Assembly (NCBI RefSeq): GCF_000949135.2
Contig: NZ_JTAN02000012.1
Location: 682,001-746,000 of the forward strand
Origin: Burkholderia sp. USMB20
GTDB taxonomy: Bacteria > Pseudomonadota > Gammaproteobacteria > Burkholderiales > Burkholderiaceae
Length of the DNA stretch: 64,000 nt
Direction: 5' to 3'
Below, piece by piece: positions 14,974-23,008 of this stretch. Below the pieces are notes generated by a model. The model did not search any database, was not told the DNA's origin, and saw only the letters and a list, made by a program, of their open reading frames with translations. Each line of letters begins with the position of its first letter. Position 1 is the first letter of the stretch. Position numbers and translations under genes: made by a program.

Positions 14974-16956
14974 ATGTCAACGAAGAAGCCCAGCGCGGCC
15001 TATAGCGAAGCATCGATCAAGGTGCTCAAGGGCCTCGAGCCGGTCAAGCAGCGGCCCGGCATGTACACCCGTACCGAAAATCCGCTGCACATCATCCAGG
15101 AAGTCATCGACAACGCGTCCGACGAGGCGCTCGGCGGCTACGGCAAGCAGATCACGGTCACGCTGCACGCCGACCAGTCGGTGTCGGTCGAGGACGACGG
15201 CCGCGGCATCCCGTTCGGGATGCATCCCGAAGAGGGCGTGCCGGTCGTCGAGATCGTGTTCACGCGCCTGCACGCAGGCGGCAAGTTCGACAAGGCCGCC
15301 GGCGGCGCGTACACGTTCTCGGGCGGCCTGCACGGTGTCGGCGTGTCGGTGACGAACGCGCTCGCGACGCGTCTCGACGTGACGGTCTGGCGCGACGGCA
15401 AGATCGCCGAACTCGGCTTCGCCGACGGCGACGTCGTGAAACCGCTCGCGACGCAAGGCGCGGGCCGCGGCGAGAAGAAATCCGGCACGCGCGTGCAGGT
15501 GTGGCCGAATCCGAAGTATTTCGATTCGCCGAACCTGCCGCTCGGCGAGCTGCAGCGTCTGCTGCGCTCGAAGGCCGTGCTGCTGCCGGGCGTCGAGGTC
15601 GTGCTCGTCAACGAGAAGACCGGCGAGCGCCAGGCATGGAAATACGAGGACGGCCTGCGCGGCTACCTGCTCGACGAGATGAACGGCAGCGAGCTGCTGA
15701 TCCCGCTGTTCGAAGGCGAGCGTTTCGCCGATGCGCGTTCGACCGACGAAACCTTCGCCGAGGGCGAGGGCGCGTCGTGGGTCGTCGCATGGAGCGAGGA
15801 AGGTTCGCTCGTGCGCGAGTCGTACGTGAACCTGATCCCGACGCCGGCCGGCGGCACGCACGAGTCGGGCCTGCGCGACGGCCTCTACCAGGCGGTGAAG
15901 AGCTTCGTCGAACTGCACAACCTGCAGCCGAAGGGCGTGAAGCTGCTCGCGGAAGACGTGTTCGCGCGCGTGTCGTTCGTGCTGTCCGCGAAGGTGCTCG
16001 ATCCGCAGTTCCAGGGGCAGATCAAGGAGCGCCTGAACAGCCGCGACGCGGTGAAGCTCGTGTCGTCGTTCTCGCGTCCGGCGCTCGAACTGTGGCTGAA
16101 CCAGCACGTCGAGCACGGCAAGAAGCTTGCCGAACTGGTGATCAAGCAGGCCCAGGCGCGCACGCGCGCGGGCCAGAAGGTCGAGAAGCGCAAGAGCTCG
16201 GGCGTCGCGGTGCTGCCGGGCAAGCTGACCGATTGCGAGACCGAAGACATCGCGCGCAATGAACTGTTCCTCGTCGAGGGCGACTCGGCGGGCGGTTCGG
16301 CGAAGATGGGCCGCGACAAGGAGTACCAGGCGATCCTGCCGCTGCGCGGCAAGGTGCTGAATACGTGGGAAACCGAGCGCGATCGCCTGTTCGCGAACAA
16401 CGAGGTGCACGACATCTCGGTCGCGATCGGCGTCGATCCGCACAGCCCGGACGACACCGTCGACCTGTCGAACCTGCGCTACGGCAAGATCTGCATCCTG
16501 TCGGACGCGGACGTCGACGGCTCGCACATCCAGGTGCTGCTGCTCACGCTGTTCTTCAAGCATTTCCCGCAGCTGATCGAGCGCGGTCACGTGCATGTCG
16601 CGCGGCCGCCGCTGTTCCGCGTCGATGCGCCTGCGCGCGGCAAGAAGCCCGCGCAGAAGCTCTATGCGCTCGACGACGGCGAACTCGAGGCAACGCTCGA
16701 CAAGCTGCGCAAGGACGGCGTGCGCGAAACGCAGTGGAGCATCAGCCGCTTCAAGGGTCTCGGCGAAATGAGCGCGGAGCAGCTGTGGGACACGACGATG
16801 AATCCCGACACGCGCCGCCTGATGCCGGTGAAGCTCGGCGAACTCGACTACGAGGCGACGGTTGCGCGCATGACGATGCTGATGGGCAAGGGCGAGGCAG
16901 CCGCGCGACGCGGCTGGCTCGAGGAAAAGGGCAACGACGTCGAAGCGGACATCTAA
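14974..16956 (+). CDS. parE: DNA topoisomerase IV subunit B
   Basis: 660 residues, the ATPase subunit of topoisomerase IV, which decatenates daughter chromosomes. GHKL motifs: EVIDNASDEALGG (Asn for Mg-ATP), DDGRGIP and the GGLHGVG lid. The transducer domain follows, then the TOPRIM domain with EGDSAGGSAKMGRDKE (~431) and DADVDGSHI (~509). No long insertion as in GyrB, consistent with ParE. Start chosen at MSTKKPSAAYSEASIKVLKGLEPV; the bases between uup and this gene carry DnaA boxes. It is followed after 62 bases by parC on the same strand, so both subunits are probably co-expressed. Confidence 0.96.
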   Translation: MSTKKPSAAYSEASIKVLKGLEPVKQRPGMYTRTENPLHIIQEVIDNASDEALGGYGKQITVTLHADQSVSVEDDGRGIPFGMHPEEGVPVVEIVFTRLHAGGKFDKAAGGAYTFSGGLHGVGVSVTNALATRLDVTVWRDGKIAELGFADGDVVKPLATQGAGRGEKKSGTRVQVWPNPKYFDSPNLPLGELQRLLRSKAVLLPGVEVVLVNEKTGERQAWKYEDGLRGYLLDEMNGSELLIPLFEGERFADARSTDETFAEGEGASWVVAWSEEGSLVRESYVNLIPTPAGGTHESGLRDGLYQAVKSFVELHNLQPKGVKLLAEDVFARVSFVLSAKVLDPQFQGQIKERLNSRDAVKLVSSFSRPALELWLNQHVEHGKKLAELVIKQAQARTRAGQKVEKRKSSGVAVLPGKLTDCETEDIARNELFLVEGDSAGGSAKMGRDKEYQAILPLRGKVLNTWETERDRLFANNEVHDISVAIGVDPHSPDDTVDLSNLRYGKICILSDADVDGSHIQVLLLTLFFKHFPQLIERGHVHVARPPLFRVDAPARGKKPAQKLYALDDGELEATLDKLRKDGVRETQWSISRFKGLGEMSAEQLWDTTMNPDTRRLMPVKLGELDYEATVARMTMLMGKGEAAARRGWLEEKGNDVEADI

Positions 16957-17018
16957 ACCCGCGCGGCCGGGCATGACGCCCGGCCCGGCCTCACGCCACT
17001 TACGAATACGGAATACAG

Positions 17019-19340
17019 ATGGACGACAATACTTCCGATCTCTTCGCCGGGTCCGACGCACCGGAAGCCGATGCGCTGACGCTCGGCAACTACGCGGAGC
17101 AGGCGTATCTCAGCTACGCGGTCAGCGTCGTGAAGAGCCGCGCGCTGCCCGACGTGTGCGACGGCCAGAAGCCGGTGCAGCGCCGGATCCTGTTCGCGAT
17201 GAACGAAATGGGCCTCGGCCCCGACGCGAAGCCGGTGAAGTCGGCGCGCGTGGTCGGCGACGTGCTCGGTAAATATCACCCGCACGGCGACCAGTCGGCG
17301 TACGACGCGCTCGTGCGTCTCGCGCAGGATTTCTCGCTGCGCTATCCGCTGATCGACGGACAGGGCAACTTCGGCTCGCGCGACGGCGACGGCGCGGCGG
17401 CGATGCGCTACACCGAAGCGCGGCTCACACCGATCTCGAAGCTGCTGCTCGACGAGATCGACCAGGGCACGGTCGACTTCATGCCGAACTACGACGGCTC
17501 GTTCGAGGAGCCGAAGACGCTGCCGAGCCGCATGCCGTTCGTGCTGCTGAACGGCGCGTCGGGCATCGCGGTCGGCCTGGCCACCGAAATCCCGTCGCAC
17601 AACCTGCGCGAGGTCGCGGCGGCGGCGGTCGCGTTGATCCGCAATCCGAAGCTTTCGCACGCGGAGCTGATGAACCTCATTCCCGGCCCGGATTTCCCGG
17701 GCGGCGGCCAGATCATCTCGAGCGACACCGAGATCGCGGCGGCCTATGAAACCGGCCGCGGCAGCCTGAAGGTGCGCGCGCGCTGGAAGATCGAGGATCT
17801 CGCGCGCGGCCAGTGGCAACTCGTCGTCACCGAGCTGCCGCCGAACACGTCGGGCCAGAAGGTGCTCGAGGAAATCGAGGAGCTGACCAACCCGAAGCTC
17901 AAGCTCGGCAAGAAGACGCTCACGCCCGAGCAGCTCAACACCAAGAAGGCGATGCTCGACCTGCTCGACGCGGTGCGCGACGAGTCGGGCAAGGAAGCGG
18001 CGGTGCGGCTCGTGTTCGAGCCGAAGTCGCGCACGATCGACCAGACGGAATTCGTGAACACGCTGCTCGCGTACACGAGCCTCGAATCGAACGCGACGCT
18101 GAACCTCGTGATGATCGGCGCCGACGGCCGGCCGGGCCAGAAGGGCCTGCTGACGATCCTCGACGAATGGGTGAAGTTCCGCCAGCTGACGATGACGCGC
18201 CGCTGCCGCCATCGTCTCGCGAAGGTCGACGACCGCATCCACATCCTCGAAGGGCGGATGATCGTCTTCCTGAACATCGACGAGGTGATCCGCATCATCC
18301 GCGAGTCGGACGAGCCGAAGGCCGCGCTGATGAGCGCGTTCGGCCTCTCCGACCGCCAGGCGGAAGACATCCTCGAAATCCGCCTGCGTCAGCTCGCGCG
18401 GCTGGAGAAGATCAAGATCGAGAAGGAGCTCGAGGCGCTGCGCGACGAGAAGGCGAAGCTCGAGGAACTGCTCGCGAACGAAAGCGCGATGAAGCGGCTG
18501 ATGATCAAGGAGATCGAGGCCGACGCGAAGCAGTACGGCGACGATCGCCGCACGCTGATCCAGCAGGAAAAGCGCGCGACGTTCGAGGCGAAGGTCGTCG
18601 ACGAGCCGGTGACGGTCGTCGTGTCGCAGAAGGGCTGGGTGCGCGCGCTGAAGGGCCATGGGCTCGACCCGGCCGGCTTCACGTTCAAGGCCGGCGATCA
18701 CCTGTACGCGGCGTTCCAGTGCCGCACGCCCGATCGCCTGATCGCATGGGGCAGCAGCGGCCGCGTGTACTCGGTCGACGTGTCGGTGCTGCCGGGCGGG
18801 CGCGGCGACGGCGTGCCGGTCACGTCGCTGATCGAGCTCGAATCGGGCTCGCATCTGATGCACTACTACGCGGCGCCGGCCGATCAGCAACTGCTGCTCG
18901 CGTCGAGCAACGGCTTCGGCTTCCTCGCGAAGGTCGGCGACATGGTGAGCCGCGTGAAGGCCGGCAAGTCGTTCATGACGATCGATGCAGGCGCGGTGCC
19001 GCTCGCGCCGATGCCGGTACTGCCGAACGCGACGCAGGTCGCGTGTCTGTCGAGCGGCGGCCGTCTGCTGGTGTTCGGGATGGACGAGATGAAGACGCTG
19101 TCGGGCGGCGGCCGCGGCGTGATCCTGATGGCGCTCGACGACAAGGAAACGCTCGTGCAGGCGCTCGCGATCGACCCGGCCGGTGTCGTGCTGATCGGCA
19201 CCGGGCGCGGCGGCAAGGCGCAGGACGAAACGCTGTCGTACGCGGGGCTCGCGCCGCACGTCGGCAAGCGCGCACGCAAGGGCCGCGCGCCGGAAACGAA
19301 GCTCAAGGTCGTCAACGAGCTGCGTCCGCTGCTCGGCTGA
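17019..19340 (+). CDS. parC: DNA topoisomerase IV subunit A
   Basis: 773 residues. The breakage-reunion domain contains the winged helix with [18 protein letters not shown] and the catalytic Tyr131 in [10 protein letters not shown]; the tower and coiled-coil domains follow, including [24 protein letters not shown], and a C-terminal beta-propeller (from ~520) with [10 protein letters not shown] and [10 protein letters not shown] blades. In the quinolone-determining region the position equivalent to E. coli ParC Ser80 is Gln92 and that of Glu84 is Asp96. A strong intrinsic terminator follows at 19375. Confidence 0.96.
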   Translation: MDDNTSDLFAGSDAPEADALTLGNYAEQAYLSYAVSVVKSRALPDVCDGQKPVQRRILFAMNEMGLGPDAKPVKSARVVGDVLGKYHPHGDQSAYDALVRLAQDFSLRYPLIDGQGNFGSRDGDGAAAMRYTEARLTPISKLLLDEIDQGTVDFMPNYDGSFEEPKTLPSRMPFVLLNGASGIAVGLATEIPSHNLREVAAAAVALIRNPKLSHAELMNLIPGPDFPGGGQIISSDTEIAAAYETGRGSLKVRARWKIEDLARGQWQLVVTELPPNTSGQKVLEEIEELTNPKLKLGKKTLTPEQLNTKKAMLDLLDAVRDESGKEAAVRLVFEPKSRTIDQTEFVNTLLAYTSLESNATLNLVMIGADGRPGQKGLLTILDEWVKFRQLTMTRRCRHRLAKVDDRIHILEGRMIVFLNIDEVIRIIRESDEPKAALMSAFGLSDRQAEDILEIRLRQLARLEKIKIEKELEALRDEKAKLEELLANESAMKRLMIKEIEADAKQYGDDRRTLIQQEKRATFEAKVVDEPVTVVVSQKGWVRALKGHGLDPAGFTFKAGDHLYAAFQCRTPDRLIAWGSSGRVYSVDVSVLPGGRGDGVPVTSLIELESGSHLMHYYAAPADQQLLLASSNGFGFLAKVGDMVSRVKAGKSFMTIDAGAVPLAPMPVLPNATQVACLSSGGRLLVFGMDEMKTLSGGGRGVILMALDDKETLVQALAIDPAGVVLIGTGRGGKAQDETLSYAGLAPHVGKRARKGRAPETKLKVVNELRPLLG

Positions 19341-19374
19341 CGCCGCATCCGGGTGCCGGTTCGACCGGCAACGA

Positions 19375-19417
19375 AGGCCGCACCTCCGCTTCGGCGGGCG
19401 TGCGGCCTGTTTGTTTT
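19375..19417 (+). terminator. Intrinsic terminator after parC
   Basis: AGGCCGCAC (19375-19383) pairs with GTGCGGCCT (19400-19408), followed by GTTTGTTTT. It ends the parE-parC transcript. Confidence 0.85.
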
Positions 19418-19585
19418 GGGCGACGCATGCAGGAAAGCGAGCGTGGCGCCGTCACGCGGAACTTGCAAATATTGTGAAATACCGCCAAGGGTCTGAACCG
19501 ACCGGCGGTCCGCCGGTCGAACGTCGCTCGAGACCGCGCGTGACGCGGCTGTTCGTTGCACTCAACTCATAACAGGATTGCCGCC

Positions 19586-20044
19586 ATGTCCCACGCCGTT
19601 GCCGTCGCGCTGTTTCTTCATCTGCTGGCCGTCGCCGTGTGGGTGGGCGGGATGGTCTTCGCGCACTTCTGCCTGCGCCCGGCGCTGTCCGACCTGACGC
19701 CACAGCTGCGGCTGCCGCTGATCGAGGGCGTGTTCGGCCGCTTCTTCAACTGGGTGTCGGGCTCGGTGATCGTGATCCTGCTGTCCGGCGGTTTCCTGCT
19801 CACGGCCTTCGGCGGCGCGCACGCGACGTGGACGCTGCATGCGATGGCGGGGCTCGGCGTCGTGATGATGCTGATCTTCGGCCATATCCGCTTCGCGCTG
19901 TTCCCGCGCATCCGCCGCGCGGTGCAGGCGCAGAACTGGCCGGACGGTGCGCGCGCGGTGAACACGGTGCGCCTCCTGGTCGTCGTCAACCTCGTGCTCG
20001 GCGTCGTGACGATCGGCGCGGCCGTGCTGTCGCGCGGCTTCTGA
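19586..20044 (+). CDS. CopD-like four-helix membrane protein
   Basis: 152 residues from ATG 19586 (an in-frame start at 19556 adds ten residues that do not look like a membrane protein). Four membrane helices are clear: residues ~5-27 (FLHLLAVAVWVGGMVFAHF), ~57-77, ~85-105 and ~128-148. The first helix holds His12 and the motif H-x(6)-W-x-G-G-x-x-F, seen in CopD/YebZ-like and related haem- or copper-handling membrane proteins. The short periplasmic and cytoplasmic loops leave little room for another domain. It is monocistronic, convergent with the lysR gene. Confidence 0.75.
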   Translation: MSHAVAVALFLHLLAVAVWVGGMVFAHFCLRPALSDLTPQLRLPLIEGVFGRFFNWVSGSVIVILLSGGFLLTAFGGAHATWTLHAMAGLGVVMMLIFGHIRFALFPRIRRAVQAQNWPDGARAVNTVRLLVVVNLVLGVVTIGAAVLSRGF

Positions 20045-20111
20045 TCGCCTCGCCGGCCTCTGATTGCGCGGCGCCGTTCGGCGCTCGCCGCCGGCGCGGT
20101 GCCGCGCGCCG

Positions 20112-20996
20112 CTACGCGGCCAGCATCGCGTCGAGCAGCCACGCGCCGGCCGGGCCGAGCGGCCGGTTGCGCGACCACACGGCATCGACCCGCACGCGGC
20201 GCGGCCAGCCGCGCGCGCGCAGCTCGCACAGCCGATCGCGCGCGAAGTGCTCGACCATCCAGCGCGGCAGCTCGGCCCAGCCGAACCCCAGCACCGCCAT
20301 CTCCAGCAGCATCAGGTAGCTCGGCGCGAGCCAGCGCTGCGTGCCGACGACGATCCGGTCGGCGGCGCCGCGATCCTCCGGTTTCACATACGTATTGAGG
20401 CGCAGCTCGCGCGCGTCGCGCAGCGCCGCATGCGGCACGTCGGCGTCGCCATAGGCCGACAGCGCGTGCGTGCGCCCGACGAACAGGCCGATCTCCGACT
20501 CTTCCGCCACCGTCGCCGCGCCGATATCGGGCGGATAGACCGCGCGCGCGGCCATCAGCCCGAGCTGTGCGCGACCCTGCTGGATCAGGTCGAGCACGTC
20601 CTCGTGCTCGGCAATCTGGCATTCGAGCTCGAGCGCCGGAAAGCGCCGCTCGAGCGCCATCAAGGTTTCCTCGTAACGCTTCGACTGGTACGTGTCGGAC
20701 ACGACGAGCGTCAGCCGCGCTTCCTCGCCCTGCGCGAGCCGCGCGGCGGTGCGGTCGATCGCCGCGCCGGCCTCCAGCGCACGCTGCACCTGCGGGAGCA
20801 GCGCGCGGCCGGCATCGGTCAGCGTCGGTGTGCGCGTCGAGCGGTCGAACAGCTGCACGCCGAGATCGATCTCGAGGTTCGCGATCGCTTCGGACACCGT
20901 CGACTGGCGCTTGCCGAGCTTGCGGGCAGCGGCCGTGAACGAGCCGAGCAGCGCGGCTTCGGCGAAGGCGAGCAGGGCTTCGGGGGCATGGCGCAT
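20112..20996 (-). CDS. LysR-family transcriptional regulator
   Basis: 294 residues. The N-terminal winged helix (LLAFAEAALLGSFTAAARKLGKRQSTVSEAIANLE) is standard, followed by the linker helix and a periplasmic-binding-protein-like effector domain (from ~90, LTLVVSDTYQ). It is divergent from the PACE efflux gene with a 113-base gap that holds the perfect palindrome at 21019. LysR regulators usually control the gene across such a gap and repress themselves, so the efflux pump is the probable target. The inducer cannot be read from the sequence. Confidence 0.93.
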   Translation of the reverse strand: MRHAPEALLAFAEAALLGSFTAAARKLGKRQSTVSEAIANLEIDLGVQLFDRSTRTPTLTDAGRALLPQVQRALEAGAAIDRTAARLAQGEEARLTLVVSDTYQSKRYEETLMALERRFPALELECQIAEHEDVLDLIQQGRAQLGLMAARAVYPPDIGAATVAEESEIGLFVGRTHALSAYGDADVPHAALRDARELRLNTYVKPEDRGAADRIVVGTQRWLAPSYLMLLEMAVLGFGWAELPRWMVEHFARDRLCELRARGWPRRVRVDAVWSRNRPLGPAGAWLLDAMLAA

Positions 20997-21018
20997 GCGG
21001 CGGGTCTCAGGGCTTTAT

Positions 21019-21033
21019 ATCGGTAAAACCGAT
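21019..21033. promoter_or_regulatory. Palindromic operator between lysR and the efflux gene
   Basis: ATCGGT-AAA-ACCGAT is a perfect 6-base inverted repeat with a 3-base spacer in the divergent promoter region, 23 bases before the lysR start. Flanking TATATC/GATATC extends the symmetry imperfectly. LysR-type sites are commonly 15-base interrupted palindromes, and this one has exactly that length. Confidence 0.65.
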
Positions 21034-21109
21034 GATATCAAACTGGATTCACGCGGTTTCGCCGATCAAAATGGCCGGCATCGATTGTACGAACGCATCG
21101 GAGGGAACC

Positions 21110-21556
21110 ATGAAACAGATCAACAAAACGGTGACGGAACGTCTCGTTCATGCGCTGACGTTCGAGCTGGTGGCGATCGCGCTGTGCGCGCCGATCGGCG
21201 CGTGGCTGCTCGACATGCCGGTGTCGCACGTCGGCGTGCTGACGGTGATGGTGTCGCTGATCGCGATGGCCTGGAACATGACGTTCAACACGCTGTTCGA
21301 CCGCTTCGAGCGGCGGGCGGGCCTCACGCGCACGCTCGGCATGCGGATCGCGCATGCGGTCGCGTTCGAGCTCGGTCTCGTCGCGATGGTGGTGCCGGTC
21401 GCCGCGTGGTGGCTGAACGTGAGCCTCGTCGAGGCGCTGCTGCTCGACCTCGGCATCGTGCTGTTCTTCCTGCCTTACACGTTCTGCTTCAACCTCGCGT
21501 ACGACGCGCTGCGCGCACGCTGGGTCGCACGCCGCGTCGCGGTACCGGCGGGCTGA
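21110..21556 (+). CDS. PACE-family efflux transporter
   Basis: 148 residues from ATG 21110, preceded by GGAGGGAACC. Two tandem bacterial-transmembrane-pair repeats give four helices: RLVHALTFELVAIALCAPIGAW and its repeat RIAHAVAFELGLVAMVVPVAAWW. The membrane Glu19, equivalent to the essential Glu of AceI, is present in LTFELV, and WNMTFNTLFDRFE gives the W-N-x-x-F-N motif at the end of repeat one, echoed by FCFNLAYDALRARW. PACE proteins export biocides such as chlorhexidine by proton antiport. A divergent LysR gene is the usual partner. Confidence 0.93.
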   Translation: MKQINKTVTERLVHALTFELVAIALCAPIGAWLLDMPVSHVGVLTVMVSLIAMAWNMTFNTLFDRFERRAGLTRTLGMRIAHAVAFELGLVAMVVPVAAWWLNVSLVEALLLDLGIVLFFLPYTFCFNLAYDALRARWVARRVAVPAG

Positions 21557-21598
21557 GCGGCAAGCGTCCGGCGGTGGTGGCGGCGACCGGGGCCGCCG

Positions 21599-22807
21599 TC
21601 AGTGCGCGACGGCCCACAGCCACACGCCGCATGCGATCGCGACCGCAGCGTAGACGGCATACACGGGCACCTTGAGGCGCGTGAAGCACAGCGTCGCGAA
21701 GGCGCCCGTGAGCCAATAGACGGGATCGGCCGGTTCGCGATGCAGGATCTTCACGACGGCGACGACGAGAAAGCCCGTCGTCGCCGCGCGCAGCAGGCGC
21801 ATGCCGTGCTCGAAGCGCGAATGGCGCTTGAGCCGGAACAGATGGTTCTGCGCGAACACGACGAGACACCCCGACGGAATGAACAGCGCGGCGGTCGCGA
21901 GCAGCGCACCGCTCCAGCCGTCGGTCAGGTAGCCGAGAAACGGCACGACGTTCAGCAACGGGCCGGGCGCCACCGGCGACAGCGCGAACGCGAGCGTGAA
22001 GTCGCGATCGGAGATGCCGGTGGCCGGCGACACGAACAGCGTCTTGAGCACGGGCAGCGCGGAGAAGCCGCCGCCGAACAGCGTCATGCCGGCGCCGGCG
22101 AGGCGCGGCCACAGCAGCGTCTCCTGGTAGTCGCCGGGCAGCGGCAGTGCGAATACCGCGACGAGTACTGCCAGCAGCACGAGCAGGTTGCGGTCGCGCT
22201 TCGACAGCGTGACGTCGACCGTGGCGTGTTGCGGCGGCCCGGTGAGCCAGCCTGCTGCAAACGCCGCGAAAAGAATCCCGACGAAAGCGGCCGGACTATG
22301 CGCGAAAGCGAGCAGAATCGTCGACAGCGCGGCGATCACCTGTTCGAGCCGCGTGCGCGCGAGCGCGCGCCACTGCTTGACCCACGTGACGCCGATCAGC
22401 GCGGCGAGCACCATCCCGAAGTGATTGATCAGTACCGGCGCGGCCAGCGAGCGCACGATCGGCGTGCGGTAGAAGATCGCAAACAGCGTCATCAGCACGG
22501 AGAACGGAAGGACGCTCGCGATGCCGGCAACCCACGCGCCTGCGCGGCCGTGCAGCGTCTGGCCGACCTGCACGGCGACATTGCAGCCGACGGGGCCTGG
22601 CACGAGCCATGCAAGGGCGACGAGATCGGCGAATACGTGCGGCTCGATGCGCTGCCAGCGCTCGACGTAGTGGCGTTCGAGCTGCGCCATCATCGAGAGC
22701 CCGCCCCACGACACGGCGGAAATGCCGACGACGACCTTGAACAAGGCCCACAGGGATGCCTGTGCCTGTTCGACACGTTCGGCCGCTTCGACTTCGACGG
22801 TGGTCAT
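21599..22807 (-). CDS. chrA: Chromate-transporter (CHR) family protein
   Basis: 402 residues from ATG 22807; an in-frame ATG at 22846 would add 13. It has the two-domain CHR plan: the N-terminal half begins ISAVSWGGLSMMAQLERHYVE and includes LVPGPVGCNVAVQVG; the C-terminal half repeats it in FGGGFSALPVLKTLFVS and LSPVAPGPLLNVVPFLG. About ten membrane helices. CHR proteins export chromate or related oxyanions, but many members on core chromosomes have unproven substrates. There is no chrB or other metal gene nearby, so chromate is a family-based label only. Confidence 0.85.
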   Translation of the reverse strand: MTTVEVEAAERVEQAQASLWALFKVVVGISAVSWGGLSMMAQLERHYVERWQRIEPHVFADLVALAWLVPGPVGCNVAVQVGQTLHGRAGAWVAGIASVLPFSVLMTLFAIFYRTPIVRSLAAPVLINHFGMVLAALIGVTWVKQWRALARTRLEQVIAALSTILLAFAHSPAAFVGILFAAFAAGWLTGPPQHATVDVTLSKRDRNLLVLLAVLVAVFALPLPGDYQETLLWPRLAGAGMTLFGGGFSALPVLKTLFVSPATGISDRDFTLAFALSPVAPGPLLNVVPFLGYLTDGWSGALLATAALFIPSGCLVVFAQNHLFRLKRHSRFEHGMRLLRAATTGFLVVAVVKILHREPADPVYWLTGAFATLCFTRLKVPVYAVYAAVAIACGVWLWAVAH

Positions 22808-23008
22808 GATGGTGTTGCGGTTGGTGCCGGGCCTGGTCTCGCGCATAGGGACGTGCCGGCGGCCCGCCGACACGATGGTCCTCCCGATTGTCCGCCGCGG
22901 GTCATGACACTGCCATGCGCGAAAACGCTAGTAAATGAACTAAACAACCGCATCGGAAGCCGAAATAATCGATGTGCCGCGCAACATGGGCCGTGCGGGT
23001 TGCGGGGT

